DNA of 64,000 nucleotides, taken from NCBI RefSeq assembly GCF_020381325.1, contig NZ_JAGSPI010000001.1:1-64000 (forward strand), given 5' to 3'. Source of the DNA: Providencia vermicola. GTDB lineage: Bacteria; Pseudomonadota; Gammaproteobacteria; Enterobacterales; Enterobacteriaceae. This document shows, piece by piece, positions 49,847-59,870 of this stretch. The stretch's first letter is position 1, and each line of letters starts with the position of its first letter. The notes under the pieces were generated by a model. It was not told the origin of the DNA. It ran no database searches and saw nothing but the letters and a program-made list of their open reading frames with translations. A program made the position numbers and the translations under genes.

Positions 49847-50962
49847 TCACTTAAATGCTAATTTCAATGCTGTTTTAGGGATACAACTGCAGGCTAATAT
49901 ATAACCATTTTCCCTAATTGCACTTTGTTTTAATGGCGCTACTTCACCAGACACTAATTTAATTTTACACCGCCCACAAATACCCGCTCGACATGAATAG
50001 GGTATATTTACACCGTGTGATTCAAGTTGTTCAAGGATCACATTTTGGTTATCACCTTCATATTCGGTTCCGTCGAAAATTAAGCTGACTTTGTTAACTT
50101 GAGATTTAGTATTTTGCGAGGAAAGGTCATTTTCCCTTTCTTGAATTAAATATTGTTTGGCGGTCTTAGTTTCTAATACGGTTAATGTATCACCAACACG
50201 AATGACGCCTGTGTTTTGAATTATTACATTTTGCCCAAAATCGACATCACCGTTTTCATCTGAGCGGAAAGTTTGTAATGTCGCTAATGGCTCGCTATTA
50301 GGATGTTTAATGCCTTTTTCTGGGCTCACGGTCGTGAGAATACAGCGGCTGCAAGGCCTGTCTAAAGTAAAGACGACATCCCCAATTTGAATCGTTTTCC
50401 ACGTGTCTTCTTCAAACGGTTTTGCGCCAGTAATAATTAAGTTGCCTCGAAATTGCTCAAGTTTAATACTGGCAGGGCAGCGGCGTTGCAGTTCTTGAAC
50501 TGACGCTTCATTTATTAATAGAAAAGGGTAGCCATCGGCAAATGACATTGGCACGTCTTGGTATTCTTTCACGCGACGAGAAAGCTGTGGGCTCAGCCAA
50601 CGTAATTGAACGGGCTCATCAAAAAAGGTGCTTAACCAGCTGTTTATTGTTTCGGGTGCAATGAGTGCGTGAAAATGATTACCCCAAACTTCGGTAGGGC
50701 TCTGTTTCTCATCAAAGTCCTGATACAATACTGTTGCACTTTCACCATTAGGGGCTCGAAGATGAAGTCCATTATTGAGCATAACCGGCGTAAACAGTAA
50801 CATTTGCGGGTATTTTCTCGCCGTAATAAATTTACCTTCCAGCGTGGTTATCATAAAATTACGATCAAAAGTCAAACCGCTAATATCAGCGAAGGCATGA
50901 GATAAGCGCACCCCTCTCATGGATTTTACTGGGTGTGTATAAAGGCGCGAAAGCGTGATCAT
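49847..50962 (-). CDS. ycbX: YcbX, MOSC-domain molybdoenzyme with C-terminal 2Fe-2S ferredoxin
   Basis: YcbX is a molybdenum-cofactor enzyme that, in E. coli, reduces N-hydroxylated base analogues such as 6-hydroxylaminopurine and so protects DNA. The N-terminal MOSC_N domain begins [16 protein letters not shown]. The MOSC domain (about 110-265) includes [11 protein letters not shown], which holds the cofactor-binding Cys. The C-terminal plant-type ferredoxin domain (about 285-371) has CRAGICGRC (C-x4-C-x2-C) and a fourth Cys in ILACSCIP. Length is 371 aa (E. coli 369). Electrons are expected from CysJ or a similar flavoprotein. It is divergent from rlmL. Confidence 0.94.
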   Translation of the reverse strand: MITLSRLYTHPVKSMRGVRLSHAFADISGLTFDRNFMITTLEGKFITARKYPQMLLFTPVMLNNGLHLRAPNGESATVLYQDFDEKQSPTEVWGNHFHALIAPETINSWLSTFFDEPVQLRWLSPQLSRRVKEYQDVPMSFADGYPFLLINEASVQELQRRCPASIKLEQFRGNLIITGAKPFEEDTWKTIQIGDVVFTLDRPCSRCILTTVSPEKGIKHPNSEPLATLQTFRSDENGDVDFGQNVIIQNTGVIRVGDTLTVLETKTAKQYLIQERENDLSSQNTKSQVNKVSLIFDGTEYEGDNQNVILEQLESHGVNIPYSCRAGICGRCKIKLVSGEVAPLKQSAIRENGYILACSCIPKTALKLAFK

Positions 50963-51060
50963 TTTTTAATCCTTATAATTGTGCGCAGCAACTTTATGAC
51001 AACTGCATAAGATTAGCTATAATGCGCAACAATTTTTCATCGAAATCGGTAATAAATACT

Positions 51061-53169
51061 ATGAATTTTCTGTTTGCCAGCACAGCTCGTGGCCTAGAAG
51101 AACTACTGAAAACGGAACTGGAAGCTCTCGGGGCTAGCCAGTGCAAAGTGACCCAAGGGGGCGTCTATTTTCAGGCCGATGAACGGGTCATGTACCAAAG
51201 CTTACTGTGGAGTCGGCTGGCATCGCGTATTTTATTGCCATTGAATGATTTTGATGTCTACAGTGACTTAGATTTATACCTTGGTGTACAAGCGATTGAC
51301 TGGTCAGAAATTTTCTCTGTAAATGATACGTTTGTAGTGCATTTTACAGGGACTAACGAAGAAATTCGTAATAGCCAATATGGCGCCTTAAAAGTGAAAG
51401 ATGCCATCGTCGACAGCTTTGTTCGTAAGTTAGAAAAACGCCCTGATGTTGCACGCCAACAGGCAGATATTCGCATTAATGTGTACCTGAATAAAGAAAA
51501 AGCCAGCGTGGCGTTAGATTTAAGCGGCGATTCGTTGCATATTCGTGGCTACCGTGATTTAGCAGGGCAAGCGCCATTAAAAGAAACGTTAGCCGCTGCG
51601 ATCATTAACCGTTCTGGTTGGCAGCAAGGTACGCCGTTAGTTGACCCAATGTGTGGTTCGGGGACGTTGTTAATCGAAGCCGCGATGATGGCAACAGACA
51701 AAGCACCGGGTTTGCATCGTACCCATTGGGGATTTTATGCATGGTCAAAATTTAATGCCGAATTATGGCGTGAGCTAACTACGCAAGCACAAGTGCGTTT
51801 TCGCCAAGGCTTAAAAGAGAATACTTCACGTTTTTATGGCTTTGATATTGATAAACGTGTGTTGGAAATGGCGCGAGCGAATGCGCGTCGGGCAGGCCTT
51901 CAAGATGTCATTACCTTCAACCAAGGTGATGCGGCTGCGTTAGAAAACCCCGTTAAAACAGAAGCTGTGGGCACCATTATCAGTAACCCGCCATATGGTG
52001 AGCGTTTAGAAAGTGAGCCAGCCTTAATTGCCTTACACAGCCAATTAGGGCGCGTTGTGAAAGCACGTTTCCCAGGCTGGCGTTTGTCGATTTTCAGCGC
52101 TTCACCTGAATTATTAAGCTGTTTGCAATTACGTTCAGAGCGCGAATTCAAAGCGAAAAACGGCCCATTAGATTGCGTACAAAAAAATTACCAATTAGCG
52201 GCTACGCCTTCTGAAACCGTTGCGGAAATTTCCCCTGATTTTGCTAACCGTTTGCGTAAGAATTTGAAAAAATTAACCAAGTGGGCAAAACAGCAGGGTA
52301 TTGAAAGCTATCGCGTCTACGATGCTGACTTACCTGAATATAATGTTGCAGTTGATATCTATGGCGACAAAGTGGTCATCCAAGAATATGCACCACCAAA
52401 AACCGTCGATGAGCGTAAGGCACGCCAACGTCTATTTGACGTAATTACGGCGACGATGAACGTATTAGAATTAACATCAAATCAATTGGTGTTAAAAACG
52501 CGTCAGCGCCAAAAAGGCAAACAGCAATACGAAAAACTGGCACAAAAAGACGATTTCTTTTTGGTGCAAGAATACAATGCCAAAATGCTTGTTAACCTAA
52601 CTGACTACCTTGATACAGGGCTATTTTTAGACCACCGTATTGCGCGTCGTATGTTAGGGGAAATGAGCAAAGGTACTGATTTCTTAAATTTATTCTGTTA
52701 TACAGGTACGGCAACCGTGCATGCAGGTTTGGGTGGTGCGAAAAGCACGACATCAGTTGACATGTCCCGTACTTACCTTGAATGGGCAGAGAAAAACTTA
52801 CAAGCGAATGGGTTAACGGGGCGTCAACATCGCTTAATTCAAGCTGATTGTTTGGGCTGGCTGGCAAACAGTAATGAACAATTTGATCTGATCTTTATTG
52901 ATCCACCTACATTCTCAAATTCAAAACGCATGGATGGCACATTTGATGTGCAACGTGACCATGTGCAACTGATTACGCATTTAAAACGACTATTACGCCG
53001 CGGCGGAACTGTGATGTTCTCAAACAACAAACGCGGTTTCAAAATGGATATGGAAGCAATCAAAGAGCTAGGACTACAAGCACAAGAAATCACTGCGAAA
53101 ACGCTTTCTGAAGATTTTGCACGTAATCGTCAAATTCATAACTGCTGGCTAATTCGCCACGCAGAGTAA
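51061..53169 (+). CDS. rlmL: Bifunctional 23S rRNA methyltransferase RlmKL
   Basis: This fused enzyme makes m2G2445 (RlmL, N-terminal half) and m7G2069 (RlmK, C-terminal half) in 23S rRNA. I start at the ATG at 51061 ([20 protein letters not shown]), giving 702 aa as in E. coli; the frame is open 13 codons earlier without homology. A THUMP domain covers about residues 45-155. The RlmL methyltransferase has [17 protein letters not shown] and catalytic NPPYGER. The RlmK part has [13 protein letters not shown] and [11 protein letters not shown]. uup follows 12 bp later and is likely cotranscribed. Confidence 0.97.
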   Translation: MNFLFASTARGLEELLKTELEALGASQCKVTQGGVYFQADERVMYQSLLWSRLASRILLPLNDFDVYSDLDLYLGVQAIDWSEIFSVNDTFVVHFTGTNEEIRNSQYGALKVKDAIVDSFVRKLEKRPDVARQQADIRINVYLNKEKASVALDLSGDSLHIRGYRDLAGQAPLKETLAAAIINRSGWQQGTPLVDPMCGSGTLLIEAAMMATDKAPGLHRTHWGFYAWSKFNAELWRELTTQAQVRFRQGLKENTSRFYGFDIDKRVLEMARANARRAGLQDVITFNQGDAAALENPVKTEAVGTIISNPPYGERLESEPALIALHSQLGRVVKARFPGWRLSIFSASPELLSCLQLRSEREFKAKNGPLDCVQKNYQLAATPSETVAEISPDFANRLRKNLKKLTKWAKQQGIESYRVYDADLPEYNVAVDIYGDKVVIQEYAPPKTVDERKARQRLFDVITATMNVLELTSNQLVLKTRQRQKGKQQYEKLAQKDDFFLVQEYNAKMLVNLTDYLDTGLFLDHRIARRMLGEMSKGTDFLNLFCYTGTATVHAGLGGAKSTTSVDMSRTYLEWAEKNLQANGLTGRQHRLIQADCLGWLANSNEQFDLIFIDPPTFSNSKRMDGTFDVQRDHVQLITHLKRLLRRGGTVMFSNNKRGFKMDMEAIKELGLQAQEITAKTLSEDFARNRQIHNCWLIRHAE

Positions 53170-53181
53170 AGGATAGAATCA

Positions 53182-55089
53182 ATGGCTTTAATTAATTTAT
53201 CGGGTGCATACCTTTCCTTCAGTGATGCGCCATTACTTGATAATACTGAAATTCATATTGAAGATAACGAGCGCGTTTGCTTGGTTGGCCGAAATGGTGC
53301 GGGTAAATCAACCCTGATGCGTGTGCTGACGAAAGAACAGCCTTTGGATGATGGCCAACTGGTTTACGAACAGGACTTAGTTGTTGCACGTTTACAGCAA
53401 GATCCTCCGCGTAATGTGGAAGGCACCATTTTTGATTTCGTTGCAGAAGGTGTTGCGGAGCAAGCGCAATACCTGAAGGATTACCACCATATTGCTAAAG
53501 TGGTGGAAGAAGATCCTAGTGAGAAAAACTTAAATAAAATGGCTGAATTACAAGAAGTTCTTGATAACCGTAATTTATGGTTATTGGATTCTCGTATCAG
53601 CGATGTGCTGAAAAAATTGGGCTTACCTGCGGATGCGGAGCTTTCCTCTCTTTCTGGGGGATGGCTACGTAAAGCGGCGCTGGGGCGTGCGTTAGTGAGC
53701 AACCCACGTGTTTTATTTTTAGATGAGCCAACGAACCACTTAGATATCGAAACCATTCTGTGGTTGGAAAACTTCCTTAAAGATTTCCAAGGCAGTATCG
53801 TGTTTATTTCCCATGACCGTTCATTTATTCGTAATATGGCAACCCGTATTATCGATTTAGACCGTGGACAACTAGCCTCATGGCCAGGGACATATGATGA
53901 TTATTTAGTCAGTAAAGAAGAAGCATTGCGCGTTGAAGAAATGCAAAATGCAGAATTCGATAAAAAACTGGCTCAAGAGGAAGCGTGGATCCGCCAAGGT
54001 ATTAAAGCGCGTCGTACTCGTAACGAAGGGCGTGTTCGTGCCTTAAAAGCACTGAGAGTTGAGCGTTCAGAGCGTCGTGAAGTGATGGGAACGGCGAAAA
54101 TGCAAGTGGGTGAAGCGGCTCGCTCAGGTAAAATTGTTTTTGAAATGGAAAACGTTAATTATCAAATCGATAATAAAGTTCTCGTAAACGATTTTTCTGC
54201 GCAGGTGATGCGTGGTGACAAAATTGCATTAGTTGGGCCAAATGGTTGTGGTAAAACCACACTATTACGCTTAATGCTTGGCGATTTACAAGCTGATAGC
54301 GGCCGTGTGCATTGTGGTACAAAGCTAGAAGTTGCTTATTTTGACCAACATCGAGCTGCATTAGACCCTGATAAAACTGTCATGGACAACCTAGCTGAAG
54401 GCAAACAAGAAGTGATGGTAAATGGCAAGCCACGCCATGTATTAGGTTACTTGCAAGACTTTATGTTCCCACCAAAACGTGCAATGACACCTGTCAGAGC
54501 CTTATCAGGTGGTGAGCGTAATCGGTTATTATTAGCTCGATTATTCTTAAAACCAAGTAACTTACTGATCCTTGATGAACCGACCAATGACCTTGATGTC
54601 GAAACATTAGAGTTACTTGAGGAGTTAGTGGATGGTTACCAAGGAACTGTCCTGCTAGTGAGCCATGATCGTGAATTTGTTGATAATAGCGTAACAGAAT
54701 GCTGGATCTTTGAAGGCAATGGCGTTATTAACCGTTTTGTGGGTGGCTATTTTGACGCGCAAAAGCAAAGAGCACAAACCGTGAGTTTGAAATCCGAGCA
54801 AACGAGTAAAGTAGCTGCGCAAGAAAAAACAGCAAAGCCGAAAGAAGTGGCAAAGCGCCCAAATAAACTCAGTTATAATTTATTACGTGAACTGGAACAA
54901 CTGCCTGCTAAGCTTGAAGAACTGGAAACGGAAATTGAAGCACTGCAAGTTAAAGTTGGTGATGCAGATTTTTTCAATCAACCTCATGATGTTACAGAGC
55001 AGACATTAAGCCAGTTAGCAGCAAAAGAAGCCGAACTGGAACTGGCTTTTGACCGCTGGCAAGAGCTTGAATTGCTGAAAAACGGCTAA
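53182..55089 (+). CDS. uup: ABC-F ATPase Uup
   Basis: Uup is a soluble ABC-F protein with two ATPase domains. It affects ribosomes and precise excision of transposons in E. coli and binds DNA through its tail. The first Walker A GRNGAGKST is near residue 36, with signature LSGGWLRKA and Walker B RVLFLDEPTNHLD. The second Walker A GPNGCGKTT is near 352, with LSGGERNRL and LLILDEPTNDLD. The linker between the domains and a C-terminal coiled coil (about 565-635) are typical. Length is 635 aa, as in E. coli. pqiA follows after 32 bp. Confidence 0.97.
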   Translation: MALINLSGAYLSFSDAPLLDNTEIHIEDNERVCLVGRNGAGKSTLMRVLTKEQPLDDGQLVYEQDLVVARLQQDPPRNVEGTIFDFVAEGVAEQAQYLKDYHHIAKVVEEDPSEKNLNKMAELQEVLDNRNLWLLDSRISDVLKKLGLPADAELSSLSGGWLRKAALGRALVSNPRVLFLDEPTNHLDIETILWLENFLKDFQGSIVFISHDRSFIRNMATRIIDLDRGQLASWPGTYDDYLVSKEEALRVEEMQNAEFDKKLAQEEAWIRQGIKARRTRNEGRVRALKALRVERSERREVMGTAKMQVGEAARSGKIVFEMENVNYQIDNKVLVNDFSAQVMRGDKIALVGPNGCGKTTLLRLMLGDLQADSGRVHCGTKLEVAYFDQHRAALDPDKTVMDNLAEGKQEVMVNGKPRHVLGYLQDFMFPPKRAMTPVRALSGGERNRLLLARLFLKPSNLLILDEPTNDLDVETLELLEELVDGYQGTVLLVSHDREFVDNSVTECWIFEGNGVINRFVGGYFDAQKQRAQTVSLKSEQTSKVAAQEKTAKPKEVAKRPNKLSYNLLRELEQLPAKLEELETEIEALQVKVGDADFFNQPHDVTEQTLSQLAAKEAELELAFDRWQELELLKNG

Positions 55090-55121
55090 GAAAAAAGATA
55101 AATTAGAGGAGCGAATACTCT

Positions 55122-56396
55122 TTGTGTACCCATGAGTCTCATGAACATGTGCTTTGTCCTCAGTGCGATATGCTGGTTGCGGTTCCTGAACTGGAGCAAG
55201 GCAGTAAAGCAACCTGTCCACGCTGTGAGACGACGTTAGTTTCAAAGTGGCGATATCCGTATAAGCAGCCAGCTGCCTATGCGTTTAGCGCGTTGGTCAT
55301 GCTATTCATTGCGTGCTTATTTCCCTTTGTGAAAATGAGCGCGGCGGGTATTGAAAACGAAATTTCGCTTTTTCAAATTATCGAAATTATCGCCACGACA
55401 CGTTATAGCGGTCTGGCGCTATTTTTCTTGTTTTTCTCTTTAATCATACCTGCTTTTTGTATGGTCACCATTATCCTTTTAGGGCTACAAGTTCATATTC
55501 CTAAAGGGATTAAAGTGGTGATCACGCGGATTTTATTCCAAATGAAAGCGTGGTGTATGGCGGAAATTTTCTTGGCGGGTGTTTTAGTCAGTTTCGTCAA
55601 ATTGATTGCCTACGGCGATATTGGCATTGGGCTAAGTTTTTTGCCTTATTGTATATATTGTATGTTACAGGTGAGAGCCTTCCAATGCTTAGATAGACAC
55701 TGGTTATGGAATCGTATTGAAGCAGCACCAAAGCTCGCACATCCATTGAAAGTGGGGCAAACAGGTATCAGCCAAAATATACGCTTGTGTTTGGTTTGTA
55801 CCGCGATTTTACCTGCGGAACAATCTAAATGCTCACGTTGCCACTCCCGTGGCAGTGTTCGTAAGCATCAAAGTTTACAATGGACACTAGCGCTGCTTGT
55901 GACATCCATTATGTTATATATTCCTGCAAATGTGCTGCCGATGATGACGACAAACACATTAGGCAGTGGCTTAAACTCCACAATTATTGATGGGGTTATT
56001 TTGCTGTGGGGAGATGGTTCATACCCCGTTGCTATGGTTATCTTTGTCGCCAGTATTATGGTTCCTACGCTGAAAATGATTGGGATTGCTTGGTTGTGCC
56101 TCGATTCAAAAGGGTATGGCAACCGCGATCCACATCGTATGCATTTTATTTATGAGCTGGTGGAATATGTTGGTCGCTGGTCAATGATTGATGTATTTGT
56201 GATTACGATTTTGGCCTCTTTAGTCCAAATGGGGCAGTTAATGAGCATCGTTCCTGCGATGGGGATTATTTTCTTTGGTGTTGTCGTGATTTTAACAATG
56301 TTTGCGGCGATGACATTTGACCCTCGATTGACTTGGGATCGTTGTGATGCGAAACATGCAGTGAATACTGCTGAACAAGAAGGAGCCATAGGGTGA
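55122..56396 (+). CDS. pqiA: Intermembrane transport protein PqiA
   Basis: PqiA is the inner-membrane part of the PqiABC system, which moves lipids between the two membranes with the MCE protein PqiB. It begins with an unusual TTG at 55122: the protein reads MCTHESHEHVLCPQCDMLVAVPE, which aligns with the E. coli N-terminus, and AGGAG lies 10 nt upstream. There are two zinc-ribbon-like cysteine sets (CPQC with CPRC near residue 12, and CLVCTAIL with CSRC near 225), each before a block of four membrane helices, which makes an internal duplication. Length is 424 aa (E. coli 417). It overlaps pqiB by 4 bp. Confidence 0.95.
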   Translation: MCTHESHEHVLCPQCDMLVAVPELEQGSKATCPRCETTLVSKWRYPYKQPAAYAFSALVMLFIACLFPFVKMSAAGIENEISLFQIIEIIATTRYSGLALFFLFFSLIIPAFCMVTIILLGLQVHIPKGIKVVITRILFQMKAWCMAEIFLAGVLVSFVKLIAYGDIGIGLSFLPYCIYCMLQVRAFQCLDRHWLWNRIEAAPKLAHPLKVGQTGISQNIRLCLVCTAILPAEQSKCSRCHSRGSVRKHQSLQWTLALLVTSIMLYIPANVLPMMTTNTLGSGLNSTIIDGVILLWGDGSYPVAMVIFVASIMVPTLKMIGIAWLCLDSKGYGNRDPHRMHFIYELVEYVGRWSMIDVFVITILASLVQMGQLMSIVPAMGIIFFGVVVILTMFAAMTFDPRLTWDRCDAKHAVNTAEQEGAIG

Positions 56397-58042
56397 CCTC
56401 ACAAGAAACACCACAGGCCAATGCCAAAGTCAGTAAGCTAAAAAGTTGGTCACCTGTCTGGGTGATCCCAATTGTCACCGTTTTACTTGGGGCGTGGATC
56501 TTATTTTATCACTTTAGTAACCAAGGCCCAGAAGTGACATTGATCACTTACAATGCTGAAGGGATCGAAGCTGGTAAGACCAAAATTAAAAGCCGCAGTG
56601 TCGATATCGGTGTTGTGGAAAGTGTGACGCTAGATGACAATTTTAGTCGCGTCATCATCAAAGCGCGTTTAAATAATGAAATGAAAGAGTTACTTCGTAC
56701 TGACTCGGCATTTTGGATTGTTAAACCTGCAATTGGTCGCGATGGTGTTACAGGCCTAGGAACGTTACTTTCAGGGGCTTATATTGAGCTTCAGCCTGGT
56801 CTTGCAGCAAAAGAACACTTTGAATTCACCTTGTTAGATACACCTCCTCTAGCATCTCCTGATGCTAAAGGTATCCGTGTTATTCTAGCCAGTGATAAAG
56901 CGGGGCAGCTCAACCCTGGCGACCCTGTCTTATTCCGTGGTTACCGCGTAGGTTCTGTCGAAACCAGTAACTTTGATATGGACAAGCGCGATATGCGTTA
57001 TCAACTGTTTATTAATGCGCCTTATGACAAGCTGATCAGTTCAAACGTGCGTTTCTGGAAAGACAGTGGCATTGCCTTTGATATGTCATCTCAAGGTGTA
57101 CATGTCGAAATGGGGTCAATTGCGACTTTATTAACTGGCGGTGTAAGTTTTGATGTCCCTGCGGGATGGGTTCCTGGAGCCAGTGTTAAGGAAAATGCAG
57201 AGTTTGAACTGTTTGATAACCAAAGCAGTATTCAAAATTCACTGTATACCCAATACCAAGACTTTGTTCTCTTTTTCTCTGATTCTGTACGTGGATTGCA
57301 GCCTGGGGCACCTGTTGAATTCCGGGGTATTCGTTTAGGGACTGTTGCACAGGTTCCGTTCTATACCGCGGGTTTAGATCAATCACTGGATAATGATTTT
57401 AGAATTCCAGTCCTTATTCATATCGAACCAGAGCGTTTTTCTAAAGATGTAGGCGCGAATTTTAATTTAAAAAATGAATTAAAATTAGCAATGAAAGACG
57501 GGTTAAGAGCATCATTGAAATCGGGTAATTTACTGACTGGGGCACTATTTGTTGATTTAGACTTTGTCCCTAATGCTGAGCCATATAAAGGCCCTACGGT
57601 GGTTGCTGGGTATAAAATTATTCCAACGACCAGTGGTGGTTTAGCGCAGATTCAGCAAAAAGTGATTGCTGTGCTGGATAAAATCAACAATATGCCAATT
57701 GAGCCTATGTTGAACCAAACCACACAAACGTTAGCAGAAGGTCAGAAAGTGGTAAAAGAAGCCAATGCAATGTTAGTTGAACTGAATAAAGTAATGGCAA
57801 GTAAAGAGTTCCAAAATTTACCACATGATTTACAAAAAACGTTGCAAGAAATGAACCGCGCAATGCAAGGCTTCCAACCAGGCTCACCTGCTTATAATAA
57901 GATGGTGGATAATATGCAACGTTTAGACCAAGTCTTGAGAGAAGTTCAGCCACTGTTAAGAACGTTAAACAATAAGAGTAATGCATTAGTCTTTGAAGCC
58001 GAACCAACTAAGGATGTACAGCCGAAAGGAGTTAAAAAATAA
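56393..58042 (+). CDS. pqiB: Intermembrane transport protein PqiB (MCE family)
   Basis: PqiB is a periplasmic MCE protein anchored in the inner membrane; hexamers form a syringe-like tunnel for lipids to the outer membrane. It starts with GTG, with AAGGAG 8 nt upstream, overlapping the pqiA stop (GTGA). One membrane helix (WSPVWVIPIVTVLLGAWILF) is followed by three MCE domains (about 45-140, 155-265 and 285-395). A long C-terminal helical region (about 425-530) forms the needle. Length is 549 aa (E. coli 546). Its stop shares a base with pqiC. Confidence 0.96.
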   Translation: MTSQETPQANAKVSKLKSWSPVWVIPIVTVLLGAWILFYHFSNQGPEVTLITYNAEGIEAGKTKIKSRSVDIGVVESVTLDDNFSRVIIKARLNNEMKELLRTDSAFWIVKPAIGRDGVTGLGTLLSGAYIELQPGLAAKEHFEFTLLDTPPLASPDAKGIRVILASDKAGQLNPGDPVLFRGYRVGSVETSNFDMDKRDMRYQLFINAPYDKLISSNVRFWKDSGIAFDMSSQGVHVEMGSIATLLTGGVSFDVPAGWVPGASVKENAEFELFDNQSSIQNSLYTQYQDFVLFFSDSVRGLQPGAPVEFRGIRLGTVAQVPFYTAGLDQSLDNDFRIPVLIHIEPERFSKDVGANFNLKNELKLAMKDGLRASLKSGNLLTGALFVDLDFVPNAEPYKGPTVVAGYKIIPTTSGGLAQIQQKVIAVLDKINNMPIEPMLNQTTQTLAEGQKVVKEANAMLVELNKVMASKEFQNLPHDLQKTLQEMNRAMQGFQPGSPAYNKMVDNMQRLDQVLREVQPLLRTLNNKSNALVFEAEPTKDVQPKGVKK

Positions 58043-58596
58043 TGAGATATCTGATATCGATATTTGTTTTGTTGTTGGCTGCGTGTAGTAGTACACCAGA
58101 AAAAATGTATTACCAGTTGCCAATACACGCTTCTGAAACACAATCTGTGGCGGTGATGAATAAAGGCCAAGTATGGTTGCAGCGCATTATGTTATCGGAT
58201 GTATTGACGTCGAACGGCATCACTTATCAAACGACAGATGTAAGCTACACCAATGCAAGTACACACTTATGGGCAAGCCCATTAGAGCAGCAACTAGGGC
58301 AGTCAATGGTGAGTGAATTGTCAGCGGCGTTACCTGAAAAACTAGTTTCGTTGCAGCCGCTACAAAACTCACCAGATACCTTAGATATTACACTCACGGC
58401 TTTTAATGGTCGTTATGATGGTAAGGTGCTCATTCAAGGTTTCTGGACATACTCAAAGGATAAAAATGTGATCCGTCGTAATTTTGATGTTCAACTGGAT
58501 CAGCAGGAAGATGGTTATCCTGAATTAGTCCGTACGTTAGCTACGGGTTGGCAGCAAGTTGCCAAAGGGATTGCTGATGAAATTAATAAACACTAA
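58042..58596 (+). CDS. pqiC: Outer-membrane lipoprotein PqiC
   Basis: PqiC (YmbA) is the outer-membrane lipoprotein that docks the PqiB needle. It has a short lipoprotein signal with lipobox LAAC (Cys15 or so), then SSTPEKMYYQLP, and the ABC-type auxiliary (DUF330) fold. Residue +2 after the Cys is Ser, so Lol sorting to the outer membrane is expected. Length is 184 aa (E. coli 187). It shares one base with the pqiB stop (TAATG) and ends the operon; a hairpin with seven Ts follows. Confidence 0.95.
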   Translation: MRYLISIFVLLLAACSSTPEKMYYQLPIHASETQSVAVMNKGQVWLQRIMLSDVLTSNGITYQTTDVSYTNASTHLWASPLEQQLGQSMVSELSAALPEKLVSLQPLQNSPDTLDITLTAFNGRYDGKVLIQGFWTYSKDKNVIRRNFDVQLDQQEDGYPELVRTLATGWQQVAKGIADEINKH

Positions 58597-58624
58597 TTAA
58601 TCATCTTTTAATTCGTTTTCTAAG

Positions 58625-58674
58625 TGCACTTTAGGTATACGTAATGATTACTATTACCTGAGGTGCATTTTTTT
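58625..58674 (+). terminator. Rho-independent terminator of the pqiABC operon
   Basis: TGCACTTTAGGTA (58625-58637) pairs, with two G-U wobbles, with TACCTGAGGTGCA (58655-58667), followed by seven Ts. Confidence 0.8.
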
Positions 58675-58955
58675 GTCATTAGAAATTCTGTTTAAACACG
58701 CTTTTAGGATAGGTTTAAAAATAGTCGTTTTTAGTTATTCTAAAATGATGATTATTAAAGAAATATTCATAAACCTTAATAAATTCAAATGGTTGTTATA
58801 AATGGGCTATACAAGTCACATTTATGCCAATTATGACAAATATATGAAAATCTTTACTTGATTTTCTGTTCGGTGGGCGCTATTTCTATAGGGTACCTAT
58901 TAAGAAATAGTAGGTGCTGTTTTCTTTTCCATTTAAATGATGAGGGAAGTAAGGC
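58675..58955 (+). other. rmf upstream region
   Basis: About 280 bp of AT-rich DNA before rmf. The promoter must be here (rmf is induced by ppGpp in stationary phase in E. coli), but I cannot place it with confidence. No other element was seen. Confidence 0.35.
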
Positions 58956-59126
58956 ATGAAAAGACAGAAGCGAGACCGTTTAGAAAGAGCTTTATCAAGA
59001 GGTTATCAAGCTGGTTTAGCAGGGCGCTCTAAAGAATTGTGTCCATATCAGGCTGTAGATGCTCGTTCGCACTGGTTAGGTGGTTGGCGTAAAGCGATGG
59101 AGGATCGAACCGTAGCCGTTGTTTAA
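58956..59126 (+). CDS. rmf: Ribosome modulation factor RMF
   Basis: RMF binds 70S ribosomes in stationary phase and brings them together as inactive 100S dimers with HPF. The 56-aa product, MKRQKRDRLERALSRGYQAG then LAGRSKELCPYQ and WLGGWRKAMEDR, follows E. coli RMF (55 aa) nearly residue by residue and is strongly basic. GAGGGAAGTAAGG precedes the ATG. It lies between pqiC and fabA, the conserved position. Confidence 0.97.
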   Translation: MKRQKRDRLERALSRGYQAGLAGRSKELCPYQAVDARSHWLGGWRKAMEDRTVAVV

Positions 59127-59219
59127 TTCCACTATTATCTGAACCTTTAGGTTAAATAACCTGCCTGTCTTTTGGAATTATTTGTGGGTTTTTAAATTAA
59201 AGGTATCACTCAATTTAAG

Positions 59220-59241
59220 AACCTCCGCAATTGCGGAGGTT
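59220..59241 (-). terminator. Terminator hairpin between rmf and fabA
   Basis: AACCTCCGC (59220-59228) pairs with GCGGAGGTT (59233-59241) around AATT. It lies 14 bp past the fabA stop and is symmetrical, so it may also serve rmf. Confidence 0.7.
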
Positions 59242-59255
59242 TGCATTTCAGTGAC

Positions 59256-59774
59256 TTAGAAAGCGCTGGTATCTTTGAATAGGCCGACTTTTAAGTCCGT
59301 TGCGGTATAAATTAATTTACCATCAACCAATACTTCACCATCAGCTAAGCCCATGATCAGCTTACGGTTAATCACGCGTTTGAAACTGATACGGTAAGTG
59401 ACTTTTTTTGCTGTTGGCAGAACTTGGCCAGTGAATTTAACTTCACCCACACCTAAAGCACGGCCTTTGCCTTCGCCACCTAGCCAGCCGAGGTAAAAAC
59501 CAACTAACTGCCACATAGCATCAAGACCTAAACAACCAGGCATAACAGGGTCATTAGTAAAATGACAGCCAAAAAACCAAAGTTCAGGATTAATATCAAG
59601 CTCAGCTTCGACATAGCCTTTATCAAAGGTGCCACCATCTTCGGTCATTTTGACGATGCGATCCATCATCAACATATTTCCTGATGGCAGTGGAGGGCCA
59701 TTTTCCCCAAATAACTCGCCTTTTCCAGAAGCAATTAAATCATCTTTTGTGTAGGACTCGCGTTTATCAACCAT
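59256..59774 (-). CDS. fabA: 3-hydroxydecanoyl-ACP dehydratase/isomerase FabA
   Basis: FabA dehydrates 3-hydroxydecanoyl-ACP and isomerises the trans-2 to the cis-3 product, the branch point to unsaturated fatty acids. It is a hot-dog fold enzyme of 172 aa, the same as E. coli. The active-site His71 lies in [15 protein letters not shown] and Asp85 in [10 protein letters not shown]. The C-terminus [15 protein letters not shown] is conserved. It lies downstream of lonH on the same strand with a 96-bp gap containing a FabR-like palindrome, so it has its own promoter. Confidence 0.98.
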   Translation of the reverse strand: MVDKRESYTKDDLIASGKGELFGENGPPLPSGNMLMMDRIVKMTEDGGTFDKGYVEAELDINPELWFFGCHFTNDPVMPGCLGLDAMWQLVGFYLGWLGGEGKGRALGVGEVKFTGQVLPTAKKVTYRISFKRVINRKLIMGLADGEVLVDGKLIYTATDLKVGLFKDTSAF

Positions 59775-59814
59775 GTTCTTCAGATAGCCTTTATTATGTG
59801 TAGAGGTACAGGAT

Positions 59815-59832
59815 AGCTTACACTTGTACGCT
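59815..59832 (-). promoter_or_regulatory. Candidate FabR operator upstream of fabA
   Basis: AGCTTACACTTGTACGCT is an imperfect palindrome 40 bp upstream of the fabA ATG. It resembles the FabR operator of the E. coli fabA and fabB promoters (AGCGTACA...TGT...GCT). FabR represses unsaturated fatty acid synthesis. The match is from memory of the consensus. Confidence 0.5.
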
Positions 59833-59870
59833 GAACAACTCCGATCTGCTATTTTTTACGCAATCTTTAC

